A stretch of DNA of 64,000 nt from Litorivicinus lipolyticus (GCF_009650135.1 NZ_CP045871.1:868001-932000), one strand, 5' to 3'. Shown: positions 42,093-50,699, counted from the first letter of the stretch. Notes: a model not told the origin generated them from the sequence alone. Translations and numbers: made by a program.

Positions 42093-43553
42093 ATGTACTT
42101 AGGGTTAGATCTAGGCACCTCGGGGCTGAAGGGCGTGGTGATCGGCGATGACCATCAAATTGTCGCAAGCGCGGTGGCCGAGCTGACGGTTCAGCGTCCG
42201 GGTGCCAACGCATCCGAGCAAGACCCTGCCAGTTGGGTCGCGGCCATTCATCAGGTGATGGATCAACTCAAACACCGGCTGGATTTGAAGGCGATTGCGC
42301 GCATCGGTCTGTCCGGCCAAATGCACGGATCGGTTCATTTGGATGCCAGCGGTCGCGTGTTGCGTCCGTGCATGCTGTGGAACGACGGCCGCGCCGTCAG
42401 CCAATGCCAAGCCTTAATGGCGTCCGGGGATGATTGGTTGGCCCATTCGGGCAACTTGGCCATGCCTGGGTTCACCGCGCCCAAAGTCATGTGGGTGCGC
42501 GAACATGAGCCGGCGGTGTTTGATCAAACCGCGCATATTTTGCTGCCCAAGGATTACCTGCGCTATTACCTGACCGGTGAATTGGCCACCGATCCGTCGG
42601 ATGCGTCCGGCACGCTGTGGCTGAATCCCGGCACCCGGGCATGGGACGATTTATTGCTGGCGCGTGCCGGCGTGCGCCGCGAACAATTACCACAGGTGCT
42701 TGAAGGCCCCGACGAAAGTGGCCGCGTTAAAGCAGAGGTGGCCGCGGCCTTGGGCATCCAGCCAATCCCGGTGGTGGCCGGTGGCGGCGATAATGCCTGT
42801 GGCGCGCTGGGGTTGGGCATGTCCGAATCCAATCAAGGCTTTGTCTCGCTCGGCACCTCGGGTGTTTTGTTTGCCGTCAGTGATCGCCACCGTCCGTGCC
42901 CATCCCAGACGGTGCATGCCTTTGCCCATGCGATCCCGAAAACGTGGCACCAAATGACAGTCACGTTAAGCGCGGCACAGTCGCTCAGTTGGTTGGCGTC
43001 ACTCGTCAACCGGACCGTTCCGGATTTGCTGGGCGCCTTGGTGGCAAGCGGTAAGCAGCGCACCCCGGTGGTGTTTTTGCCGTATTTAAATGGCGAGCGC
43101 TCGCCGCACAATAACCCCGATGCCCGCGGGTTGTTTTTTAACCTGTCCAGCGCAACCGATAGCCTGGACATGACCCTGGCGGTGCTTGAAGGCGTGGCGT
43201 TCTCGATGCGCGACGGCCAAGCCGCGCTCGCCACCGCCGGCAGTCAGATTGATCAATTGACGGCCATTGGCGGCGGCTCGCGCTCGGCCCTGTGGCTGCA
43301 AATTATCGCCAATGTGTTGGGGGTGGACGTGCATCCCCTGGCCGGCGCCGATCAGGGTGCGGCGGTCGGGGCGGCGCGACTGGCGATGCCGGACCAGGCC
43401 CAGGCGTACCCCAAAGCGGTGACATCGGCGCCCAAGTATCCGGACGCTGCGGCGCGCGGCTATGTGGATGACAAGTACCGGGCATATCGCGCGTTGTATC
43501 CGGTGTGCTCACAACTCGGCCTGGTCGGCCAGCAGTCCGAGCACCTGCGCTAG
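42093..43553 (+). CDS. xylB: xylulokinase (FGGY family)
   Basis: A 486-residue FGGY kinase. MYLGLDLGTSGLKGVV is the phosphate 1 motif, GLSGQMHGSV is the xylulokinase signature, and GGGDNACGALGLGM and AIGGGSRSALWLQI complete the ATPase fold. It phosphorylates D-xylulose to xylulose-5-P, feeding the pentose phosphate pathway; xylulose could arise from arabitol via MtlK or from xylitol via the SDR. The ATG lies just after the araC stop, so all three genes are one unit. Confidence 0.92.
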   Translation: MYLGLDLGTSGLKGVVIGDDHQIVASAVAELTVQRPGANASEQDPASWVAAIHQVMDQLKHRLDLKAIARIGLSGQMHGSVHLDASGRVLRPCMLWNDGRAVSQCQALMASGDDWLAHSGNLAMPGFTAPKVMWVREHEPAVFDQTAHILLPKDYLRYYLTGELATDPSDASGTLWLNPGTRAWDDLLLARAGVRREQLPQVLEGPDESGRVKAEVAAALGIQPIPVVAGGGDNACGALGLGMSESNQGFVSLGTSGVLFAVSDRHRPCPSQTVHAFAHAIPKTWHQMTVTLSAAQSLSWLASLVNRTVPDLLGALVASGKQRTPVVFLPYLNGERSPHNNPDARGLFFNLSSATDSLDMTLAVLEGVAFSMRDGQAALATAGSQIDQLTAIGGGSRSALWLQIIANVLGVDVHPLAGADQGAAVGAARLAMPDQAQAYPKAVTSAPKYPDAAARGYVDDKYRAYRALYPVCSQLGLVGQQSEHLR

Positions 43554-43575
43554 CCCGCGAACGCTGTGCGCCCGG

Positions 43576-44025
43576 CTATGCGCGACCGGCTTGGTAGGCC
43601 GCGTAATCCAGTTGTTCGCGTTCGTAGTCCGCGTCCATCAAGGGCGATGACATCAAAAAATCGGCGCTGGCGCTGTTGCAGGCGACCGGTACGTTCCAGA
43701 CCGCGGCGATGCGCAGCAATGCTTTGACATCCGGATCGTGAGGCATCTGGGCCAGTGGGTCCCAAAAGAACATCAGCACATCAATCGAGGCTTCGGCAAT
43801 GCGTGCGCCAATTTGCTGGTCGCCGCCCATCGGGCCGCTTAAAAAGGCATGCACGGGTAAATCCAGGGCGCGGCCTAGATGGACAGCGGTGGTGCCGGTG
43901 GCAAACAATTCGTGCGTCGCCAGCGCGGCGCGGTGGCGCAGCGCCCATTCGACCAGCGCGGGTTTTTGGGCATCGTGTGCAACCAGTGCAATGCGTTTGG
44001 TCGCGGGGAGTGTGGCACGGATCAT
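43576..44025 (-). CDS. mgsA: methylglyoxal synthase
   Basis: 149 residues from ATG 44025 (MIRATLPATKR), similar to E. coli MgsA (152). It converts dihydroxyacetone phosphate to methylglyoxal and phosphate. FATGTTAVHL and LSGPMGGDQQIGA bind the substrate phosphate, and MFFWDPLAQMPHDPDVKALLR contains the catalytic Asp and His. The ROK regulator stops 1 base before it and frcA is just beyond, so this gene appears to be in a sugar-responsive operon, which is unusual. Longer in-frame starts lie inside the ROK gene. Confidence 0.93.
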   Translation of the reverse strand: MIRATLPATKRIALVAHDAQKPALVEWALRHRAALATHELFATGTTAVHLGRALDLPVHAFLSGPMGGDQQIGARIAEASIDVLMFFWDPLAQMPHDPDVKALLRIAAVWNVPVACNSASADFLMSSPLMDADYEREQLDYAAYQAGRA

Positions 44026-44026
44026 G

Positions 44027-45208
44027 TTAGGCCTTAAGCAGAGACTGATGGTCGGGTGAGAAGTTTGATAACAGCGGCAGTGCAGCACTGCCGAGCGCCC
44101 GGGCATCCTGTCCTAACCTACCAGCAAACAGCGGCGTTGGTGAAATGCCCTCTTGGTTCAGGGTTTCGCACTCGGCTCTGATGGCGTCACACAAAGCACT
44201 GCAAACCCAGTCTGGAAAGGCACCGTCAACAACCACCCCGTCCAGCTCAAGTAAAGCGGTTGCGCTGGTGACCGCCATCGCCAAGCTTGGCGCTGCCGAG
44301 GTTATCCAGTGTTCAACAAGAGGGCGGTGGGTGGCCCAGGCACTCGCGTCCTGCCAAAGTGCTGTTGCACCCTGACCATTCTCTACAAGAGCGGCTTCAA
44401 GTTGGATTAGGCTGGCGCAATCAATTAGCTGAAGCGGATCGGCGCGCCGCATCGGTAGTGAACCAATCGCCCCAGCGTTGCCGGTACGACCCAAAAAAAG
44501 GTTGCCGTTTATGACTAACCCGCCGCCCACAAATGATCCAATGTAAACGTACAAATGGTTCGGGAGTCGGTCGCTGTCGCCAAACAATAGCTCTGCTGCA
44601 CAGGCGGCGGATGCGTCATTGCAGTAAACCGCAGGGGAGTCGAGTGCATCGTCGAGCATGGCGTGAAAGTCGACTTTCTGCCACGCATCAAGGATGGCTT
44701 GTGGCGCGCCAAGTTTTGCTTGCCAGCCACCAATGCCACTAGGCTCACAAACGCCTGCGCCGATCAATGGGCTGTCTTTCATAATTTGTCGACGAGAAAA
44801 TTGGCGTCGGCAACCGCGAACGAATCTCGCAATTTTAACCGGGTCGGGGTGCAGGTAGACGTCTTGCTTTCGCGCCAAAATATTTCCGGTTAAATTGGTC
44901 AGCACCACTTCGGTTGAGCGCCGGCCGATGTGAACCCCAATTGCCAGGCCACCGTTTGGGTTCAGTTCGAATGGAATTGAGGGTTGGCCGACTTTGCCTT
45001 TCAGCGCTTGGCCACGGCGTAACAACCCTTCATCCTCAAACTCGCTAATTATACCCGCGACCGTTTGCGCGGTCAGTCCGGTATAACGAGCAATCTGGGC
45101 TTTTGAGCTAGGCCCCTTAATGCGCACGGTCTGTAGGACCAGGCGCTCATTGTATTGGCGCACGGCGACTTGGTTGGAGCCGCGTTTGTCCCCGGCGGGT
45201 GAAATCAT
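44027..45208 (-). CDS. frcR: ROK-family transcriptional regulator (FrcR/XylR/NagC type)
   Basis: 393 residues. The N-terminal winged helix (VRQYNERLVLQTVRIKGPSSK, then AQIARYTGLTAQTVAGII) is followed by the ROK sugar-sensing domain with GVHIGRRSTEVVLTN. The usual zinc Cys cluster of ROK proteins is not obvious. It sits between frcA and mgsA on one strand, while frcB and frcC are divergent. A 25-bp palindrome in front of frcB is its likely site. The symbol is by analogy with the rhizobial frc cluster. Confidence 0.85.
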   Translation of the reverse strand: MISPAGDKRGSNQVAVRQYNERLVLQTVRIKGPSSKAQIARYTGLTAQTVAGIISEFEDEGLLRRGQALKGKVGQPSIPFELNPNGGLAIGVHIGRRSTEVVLTNLTGNILARKQDVYLHPDPVKIARFVRGCRRQFSRRQIMKDSPLIGAGVCEPSGIGGWQAKLGAPQAILDAWQKVDFHAMLDDALDSPAVYCNDASAACAAELLFGDSDRLPNHLYVYIGSFVGGGLVINGNLFLGRTGNAGAIGSLPMRRADPLQLIDCASLIQLEAALVENGQGATALWQDASAWATHRPLVEHWITSAAPSLAMAVTSATALLELDGVVVDGAFPDWVCSALCDAIRAECETLNQEGISPTPLFAGRLGQDARALGSAALPLLSNFSPDHQSLLKA

Positions 45209-45210
45209 GG

Positions 45211-46014
45211 CTAAATGTAACTAGCGTTTTCGTGAACGCCCTGATCGAGCCCCGTGATCATCGACACGATCTCGTTGGGCTCCGTCTCGCTAGTTTTACG
45301 ATTGCCAACGATACGGCCTTGACGGAAAACCCAAATTCGGTCGACTAGGTTAAAAACCTGGCGCAGGTTGTGGCTGATAATGATGACGGGAATGCCGGAC
45401 TGCTTGAGTCCTCGCACAATTTCCTCGACTCGAGTCGTTTCCTGAATACCCAAAGCGGCTGTTGGTTCGTCCAGAATAATCAGTTTCTGCCCCCACCCGG
45501 CCGCGCGTGCGATGGCGACACACTGGCGCTGGCCGCCGGACATACCTGCTAACGATTCATTGAGATCAGGGATTTTGACCCCCGTGCGCGCTAGCAGTTC
45601 CTCGGCATGGCTTTGCATGGCGCCTGCGCGCATCCAAGACAGCGGGCCTAACGGAATCGACAGTGACGTGCCGGGTATCTTAATGCGGTCAATGCAGTCT
45701 TCGCGGCCCAGAAAAATGTTTGCAGGGACGTCTAGATGATCGGCTAAGGCTAGGTTTTGGTAGACGGTTTCTATGCCGGCTTCCCGGGCATCCAGAGGCG
45801 AATCAAAGGCAACGTTTTGCCCATAAAATTCAATGCGCCCTGCAGTCGGCTGCTCAACGCCAGTGATGTTGCGAACGAAGGTTGACTTGCCGGCGCCGTT
45901 GTCGCCGACCACGGCGACGTGCTCGCCCGGCTCAAGAAAGAAGTCGGCGTCATTCAGCGCATGCACGCCGCCATAGTGCTTCGTCAATTTTTCGGTACGT
46001 AGGACATAATTCAT
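45211..46014 (-). CDS. frcA: fructose-type ABC transporter ATP-binding protein
   Basis: 267 residues from ATG 46014; a GTG at 46026 is an alternative start. A single ATPase domain, unlike the double RbsA/XylG type: Walker A GDNGAGKST near residue 40, signature GMSGGQRQCVAIARA, Walker B LIILDEPTAALG and His switch ISHN. This single-domain form is typical of FrcA from rhizobia. It energises FrcB/FrcC encoded divergently. The ROK gene starts 3 bases after its stop. Confidence 0.86.
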   Translation of the reverse strand: MNYVLRTEKLTKHYGGVHALNDADFFLEPGEHVAVVGDNGAGKSTFVRNITGVEQPTAGRIEFYGQNVAFDSPLDAREAGIETVYQNLALADHLDVPANIFLGREDCIDRIKIPGTSLSIPLGPLSWMRAGAMQSHAEELLARTGVKIPDLNESLAGMSGGQRQCVAIARAAGWGQKLIILDEPTAALGIQETTRVEEIVRGLKQSGIPVIIISHNLRQVFNLVDRIWVFRQGRIVGNRKTSETEPNEIVSMITGLDQGVHENASYI

Positions 46015-46067
46015 GAGTTTGGACACCTGCTATTTGTTATAGATCCAGACTTTAGATGCATCCAATT

Positions 46068-46092
46068 AATAAATCAATTCAATTTAGTTATT
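46068..46092. promoter_or_regulatory. 25-bp imperfect palindrome upstream of frcB, candidate ROK operator
   Basis: The segment has the form AATAA-n-T-n-AATT-C-AATT-n-A-n-TTATT: 20 of 24 arm positions are symmetric around the central base. It overlaps a TTGACT -35 (46091-46096) for frcB. AT-rich long palindromes of this kind are typical of ROK regulators, and frcR is adjacent. Confidence 0.6.
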
Positions 46093-46180
46093 GACTTGGC
46101 CGAGAGCGACTGACAATCTTTGCTCAACGTTGCAACCAATGTAACGTCAAATAACGAACAATAATGTTGAGGAAAAATAC

Positions 46181-47113
46181 ATGTTGAAGCCTTTTTCTAA
46201 GTTAGTCCTGGCGGGTGCTTTGGTTGCCGGTGTCACTTTGCACGCGAGTGCAGTGACGGTGGGTTACATCACCAAGTCAGCCACCAACAGCGGCTGGATT
46301 ATGATTAACCAGGGCGCGAGCGATGCGGCCAAAGAAATGAACGCAAAGCTGATCACGGTCGGCCCGGCGTTTCAGGGTGACTTGGCTAGTCAGCTGGAGG
46401 TTTTCGAAAACCTATCAGCGCAGGGCGTTGACGCCATTGCCGTCGCACCGGTTGATTCATCGGGTATCGCGCCTGCAGTCGAAGCGGCAATGGAGGCGGG
46501 CATCGTTGTTGTTGCAATTGACACGGGCGTTTCGGGCGCCGAAGTGACTTCGTTTGTGGCAACGGATAACGAAGCGGTCGCCACCATTCAGGGCGCAGAA
46601 GCGGCAAAGCTGGTAGCAGACGGCGACAAAATTATTTACGTCACAGGCAACCAGGCCCAATCGACTGGTCAGGAACGTCGTGATGGCTTCATGGCTGGAT
46701 TCAAGGCGGCGCGACCGAACAGCGAAATACTGTTGGTGCCGACTGAGTGGAATTCCGATCAAGCGCAGGCGGGTGTTGAAGCGCTGCTGAACAACCATAG
46801 CGATGTCAAGATGGTCGTTAATGCTTGGGATGGCGGCACCATGGGTGCTAAGGCTGCCCTGGAAAATCTAGGGTTTGGTCCGGGCGACGTTAAGTTGGTC
46901 GGCTTTGACGGAGCAAGCGATGCAATCGTAGCAATGGACGCCGGTTGGGTTCAGGTTGATACCGCGCAGATGCTTTATCAGATGGGCTACCAGGGCATCA
47001 AGACCGCTGTTAGTGCGGCGGGCAACATGGCCGTCGACAAGCGTATCGATACCGGTACGTTCTTAGTGACGCCTGAGACATCAGCTGAATACAAAGCGCT
47101 GATCGGCATGTAA
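46181..47113 (+). CDS. frcB: fructose-type ABC transporter periplasmic binding protein
   Basis: 310 residues with a signal peptide (first 24 residues, ending HASAV) and a periplasmic-binding type I sugar fold (RbsB/FrcB group). Signatures are SGWIMINQGASDAAKEMNA, VAPVDSSGIAPAVEAA and NAWDGGTMGAKAALENLG. GAGGA precedes the ATG. Fructose specificity is inferred from the single-domain ATPase, ROK regulator and linked fructokinase; ribose or xylose are alternatives. Confidence 0.85.
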   Translation: MLKPFSKLVLAGALVAGVTLHASAVTVGYITKSATNSGWIMINQGASDAAKEMNAKLITVGPAFQGDLASQLEVFENLSAQGVDAIAVAPVDSSGIAPAVEAAMEAGIVVVAIDTGVSGAEVTSFVATDNEAVATIQGAEAAKLVADGDKIIYVTGNQAQSTGQERRDGFMAGFKAARPNSEILLVPTEWNSDQAQAGVEALLNNHSDVKMVVNAWDGGTMGAKAALENLGFGPGDVKLVGFDGASDAIVAMDAGWVQVDTAQMLYQMGYQGIKTAVSAAGNMAVDKRIDTGTFLVTPETSAEYKALIGM

Positions 47114-47120
47114 ATGCCCT

Positions 47121-47152
47121 GAGCCGCCCCAAATCGGGGCGGCTCTCTTTTT
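47121..47152 (+). terminator. partial terminator between frcB and frcC
   Basis: GAGCCGCCCC-AAATC-GGGGCGGCTC is a perfect 10-bp stem followed by a T-rich run, 7 bases past the frcB stop. It parallels the hairpin after smoE and probably sets an excess of binding protein. Confidence 0.88.
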
Positions 47153-47193
47153 ATTTAACTTGATATTATCTATCCATTATTGGAGCCAAGACT

Positions 47194-48714
47194 GTGCCTG
47201 ACACTCACGCTAACCCCCGCTTTGCCATGGCCTTGGCCAACTATTTTAAAAAGGATTGGTCGGGCGCGTTGCTTGCCGTGGTTATTCTGGCGGTTGCCAT
47301 TGAACTGGTGACTGACGGCAAGCCATTCTTTCACCCGTCTAACCTCATGACGATTTTAAACAACTCAGCGGCGCTGGGTGTCATCGCCGGCGGAATGACG
47401 TTGGTGATTTTAACGGCCGGCATCGATCTGTCGGTAGGTTCCGTCATGGGAATGACCGCCGCGTTGGTCGGGTATGTTGCCTCGTATTGGGGTTTTCCGC
47501 CGCTTTTGGCAATCTTATTTGGTTTGGCACTCGGCCTGTCTATTGGCTTGATCCACGGCACCTTGGTCGCTCGTTTTGGAATGCCAGCCTTTATCGTGAC
47601 CTTGGCGGGACTATCGATTTGGCGCGGTACGGGCCATTTGACTACGGGTGCCCAGGCCAGTCCGAAACTTGATCCTGTATTCGATTATTTTGGCCGGTAC
47701 AACCCCTTAGCCCCCTTTCGGGAGGCGTATAAAGACGGCTCGTTGCCGGACTTTTTGATGCCGCTGGGGAGTTGGGTTGATGCAAACTGGATTGAATATT
47801 TCCGTACATTTCAAATGTCGCTGGTCATCTTTTTGCTCTTTTTCGTGGTTTTGGGCCTGATTGTTAAGCACACCAAGCTCGGGCGTTATATCTATGCGAT
47901 TGGTTCGAACGAACAGGGGGCGCGACAAGCTGGCATCAACGTTCGGTTGTACAAAGTTTTGGCGTATGTAATTTGTTCGATGACGGCCGCGTTTGCCGCG
48001 CTTATGTTTTTGGGTCGCGCACCGTACGCAAAAAGTGATTACGGTCAAATGTGGGAGTTGGATGCGATTGCAGCCGTTGTCATTGGCGGGACGTCCTTGT
48101 TCGGCGGTCGTGGTTCAATTTTGGGAACCTTTTTGGGCGTGATCTTGCTTAAGCTGATCAGCAACGGCTTGACCCTTGCCCAGCTGAATACGTTTTGGCA
48201 GATGGTCGTGCTTGGTATGATCATCTTACTAGCCGTCGGTATTGATATTGTTCGTCAAAGCGCGACGCCGCGTAAGATCAAGCAAGTCTTATTGGCGGTG
48301 GGTGCGGCTTCGCTGCTGTTTGCGAGTATTCACCCTGTTTCCCAGTTCGTGAGCGCCCAAATTAGTGTGATGGAGCATCACAGTGCGTCGGCAATCGTCC
48401 TGCAGGGTGCAAGTTTGGCCCCGACACAGGCCCAGCGCCTATTAGATGCTGGTGCCATGGCGCAAACCGTTGAGATCATATCGAGTACTTGGGTCGCCGG
48501 TACACTGTTGCTGTTGATGACATTGATGGGGTTCGCGTCCATGGCACGGCCAGGGCGCTCAACGTCGCTGACGATGTTAGGTGTAACGGTACTTGCGGGC
48601 TTGGTGTTGAGCGCCGGTAGTTGGCCTGGATTGCCGGTACTGGCGTTGGGTGTGACTGCCTTGCTGGGGTCACTTTATACCGACACCTTGTTTGACCAAG
48701 CGCGGCGAGTTTAG
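47194..48714 (+). CDS. frcC: fructose-type ABC transporter permease with C-terminal extension
   Basis: 506 residues from GTG 47194 (GGAG upstream). The first 365 residues are a normal RbsC/FrcC permease: GMTLVILTAGIDLSVGSVMG, FGMPAFIVTLAGLSIWRG, and AIAAVVIGGTSLFGGRGSI, the ATPase-docking loop. About 140 further residues follow, with one helix, a polar stretch (HHSASAIVLQGASLAPTQ) and two or three more hydrophobic helices. Typical relatives end near residue 330-390, so the extension is unusual. Its frame continues without a break and the next gene starts 2 bases after its stop. Confidence 0.87.
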   Translation: MPDTHANPRFAMALANYFKKDWSGALLAVVILAVAIELVTDGKPFFHPSNLMTILNNSAALGVIAGGMTLVILTAGIDLSVGSVMGMTAALVGYVASYWGFPPLLAILFGLALGLSIGLIHGTLVARFGMPAFIVTLAGLSIWRGTGHLTTGAQASPKLDPVFDYFGRYNPLAPFREAYKDGSLPDFLMPLGSWVDANWIEYFRTFQMSLVIFLLFFVVLGLIVKHTKLGRYIYAIGSNEQGARQAGINVRLYKVLAYVICSMTAAFAALMFLGRAPYAKSDYGQMWELDAIAAVVIGGTSLFGGRGSILGTFLGVILLKLISNGLTLAQLNTFWQMVVLGMIILLAVGIDIVRQSATPRKIKQVLLAVGAASLLFASIHPVSQFVSAQISVMEHHSASAIVLQGASLAPTQAQRLLDAGAMAQTVEIISSTWVAGTLLLLMTLMGFASMARPGRSTSLTMLGVTVLAGLVLSAGSWPGLPVLALGVTALLGSLYTDTLFDQARRV

Positions 48715-48716
48715 CC

Positions 48717-49097
48717 GTGCTTTTAGGACTGGACCCGAGGCTCAGCCCGGATCTGTTGCATGCGCTTGCATCAATGGGCCATGGCGATAGCATTGCATTA
48801 GTCGATGCAAACTACCCCGCGGCGGCGCAAGCAACGCGCCTGATCTGTGCCCGCGGGTTTGGGCTCATTGATGCCCTACAGGCAGTGCAAAGTTTATTGC
48901 CTTTAGAGTCGGCTAGCATGCCGAATGCTGAGCGCCCAATTCATCAAAAAATACAACAATGCTGCAAGATATCAGTAGCGCCTCTGCCGGATTCCGAGTT
49001 TTATAGCGCAGTGAGGGGGTGTTTTGCGATTGTCGCAACCGGTGCCCCGGAGTTGTACGGCAATGTTGTACTCACAAAGGCGGCAATTGGGTCCTAG
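48717..49097 (+). CDS. RbsD/FucU family sugar mutarotase
   Basis: 126 residues from GTG 48717, 2 bases after frcC. LLGLDPRLSPDLLHALASMGHGD, with the conserved His, then LVDANYPA and the ending YGNVVLTKAAIG identify the RbsD/FucU family, which interconverts the anomers of sugars such as fucose or ribose. A mutarotase behind a sugar importer would supply the anomer its kinase needs. The last 26 bases overlap the convergent aldolase gene. Its exact sugar is not known. Confidence 0.85.
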   Translation: MLLGLDPRLSPDLLHALASMGHGDSIALVDANYPAAAQATRLICARGFGLIDALQAVQSLLPLESASMPNAERPIHQKIQQCCKISVAPLPDSEFYSAVRGCFAIVATGAPELYGNVVLTKAAIGS

Positions 49098-49719
49098 CGG
49101 CCATTTCAAAGTCATCGACCGCAGCCAACGCCAATGCCGGGTCAGTCCAGGCAGTGGCGATGGCCGGCGGCAGCGCAAAGCAGTCAAACCCGCGCCCGGC
49201 TAGGTCGGCGACTTGTTCAACGCTACGCAGACTGGCGATTAACAACTGGGTGTGCGTGGCGGCGCTGGCCATTTGGCTGAATGCGCTATCGGCATGGGCG
49301 GCGCCGGACGCCTCGGATAGGCGCGCATAGTAGGGCGCACAATAGGCTGCGCCAAACGCAGAGGCGGCCATCACTTGGCCGGTGGCGTAGACCGCGGTAA
49401 AGGTCGTGCGTTCGGGGCATGCGATGGCGTGGGCGGCTTTGAAGCCGCGCTCAATCGCGGGTATTTTGACACGGGTGTGTGGGCCCAGCGCTAAAATGTC
49501 GCGGCCACACTGGACCCAGTCATCGCCAAACACCTGAACATGCAGGGTCGGATAGCCCAACGCCATGGCGGTGTCGTACAACGCGGCCAGGTTCGCCAGG
49601 GTGCAGGCGACGCCGGCCCGTTGCAGTAACAATGGGTTGGTGGTGATGCCCGCCCAATAGCCAGTACCGGACAGTTGATCCCAGACTTTGGTGTCTGCAG
49701 TATCAAGAAATAAGATCAA
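49072..49719 (-). CDS. fructose-6-phosphate aldolase-like transaldolase
   Basis: A 215-residue short transaldolase of the FSA/TalC type (E. coli FSA 220). LDTAD and GITTNPLLL are the barrel start. The Schiff-base lysine is Lys85 in VKIPA, the same number as in E. coli FSA; Gln62 (HVQVFG), Thr in TFTAVYATGQ and Ser in IASLRS match other active-site positions. It could split fructose-6-P into dihydroxyacetone and glyceraldehyde-3-P, or act as a transaldolase. Divergent from the fructokinase gene by 50 bp. Confidence 0.8.
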   Translation of the reverse strand: MILFLDTADTKVWDQLSGTGYWAGITTNPLLLQRAGVACTLANLAALYDTAMALGYPTLHVQVFGDDWVQCGRDILALGPHTRVKIPAIERGFKAAHAIACPERTTFTAVYATGQVMAASAFGAAYCAPYYARLSEASGAAHADSAFSQMASAATHTQLLIASLRSVEQVADLAGRGFDCFALPPAIATAWTDPALALAAVDDFEMAARTQLPPL

Positions 49720-49769
49720 TAGAGTGGCTCCCGTTTTGGAAAGCCTATCAAAATCAAAAGGAAATACCC

Positions 49770-50699
49770 GTGTTTTTAGCCTGCGGCGATGCGTTATTTG
49801 ATGTTTTTCAGTCTCCCTCCGATTCCCTCACTTCGCTGGAATTGTCGGCTCATATCGGGGGGTCACCGCTGAACGTGGCGCTGGGTTTGGCTCGTTTGGG
49901 TAACCCGGTTGGGTACCTGACGGCCAACTCGACCGATGCCTTGGGTGACAAAATTCAAACCTTTATGCAGGCCAATGGCATCGATACGCGCTATGTCGCC
50001 CGGTGTGATCGTAATACCAGCCTGGCCATGGTGTCGGTTAACGACGCCGGCCATCCCAGCTATGCGTTTTACATCGAAGGCGGCGCCGACGTGTCGTTGT
50101 CACGCGATCAACTGCCCGCTGACAGCACCTTTGACGCCATCAGCATTGGATCCTATTCAACCGTGGTCGAGCCCTGTGCCAGCTCCCTGGGGGCCTTTAT
50201 CGCGCGCGCCCGTGAATCCAGTTTTATCGCCTATGACCCCAACGTGCGGCCATCGATTCAGCCGGATCCCGCGGTCTGGTTAGACACCTTTGAACAGCTG
50301 GGCTCGCATGCGGACCTGATGAAGTTGTCCGACGAGGACATCGAATTTTTGGCACCGGGCACGGACATCGAGACCTTTGCCCGCGCGGCCCTAGAGTTGG
50401 GGCCGGTTTGGGTCGTGGTCACGCGCGGCGCGGACGGTGCCATTGCCTACAGCCGCGAGCGCACCGTCGAGGTGCCCGGGCGCAAAGTGGCTGTGATCGA
50501 TACGGTCGGCGCTGGCGATACCTTTCAGGCCGCGATGTTGGATGCCTTGAACCGCCAAGGGCAATTGAGTCGAGCCGCATTGGCAGATGCCGACATGCAA
50601 GGCGCCGTGGGCTGGGCGATTGCCGCCGCCGCGGTGACCTGTTCGCGTCGGGGTGCGGATCTGCCGACCCGGGACGCCGTTTTGGAGTTTTTAGCATGA
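49770..50699 (+). CDS. frk: fructokinase (PfkB family)
   Basis: 309 residues from GTG 49770 (AAAGGAAAT upstream). PfkB signature 1 is HIGGSPLNVALGLARLG and signature 2 is DTVGAGDTFQAA with the catalytic Asp. It phosphorylates fructose, from uptake or from polyol oxidation, to fructose-6-P. The stop overlaps the pgi start (ATGA), so kinase and isomerase are coupled. Other ketose or ribose kinase activity cannot be excluded. Confidence 0.86.
   Translation: MFLACGDALFDVFQSPSDSLTSLELSAHIGGSPLNVALGLARLGNPVGYLTANSTDALGDKIQTFMQANGIDTRYVARCDRNTSLAMVSVNDAGHPSYAFYIEGGADVSLSRDQLPADSTFDAISIGSYSTVVEPCASSLGAFIARARESSFIAYDPNVRPSIQPDPAVWLDTFEQLGSHADLMKLSDEDIEFLAPGTDIETFARAALELGPVWVVVTRGADGAIAYSRERTVEVPGRKVAVIDTVGAGDTFQAAMLDALNRQGQLSRAALADADMQGAVGWAIAAAAVTCSRRGADLPTRDAVLEFLA

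Noticed and set aside
46014..46026. GTG 46026 as the frcA start
   Set aside because: It adds only four residues and has no clear ribosome site; ATG 46014 is retained, though the choice is weak.
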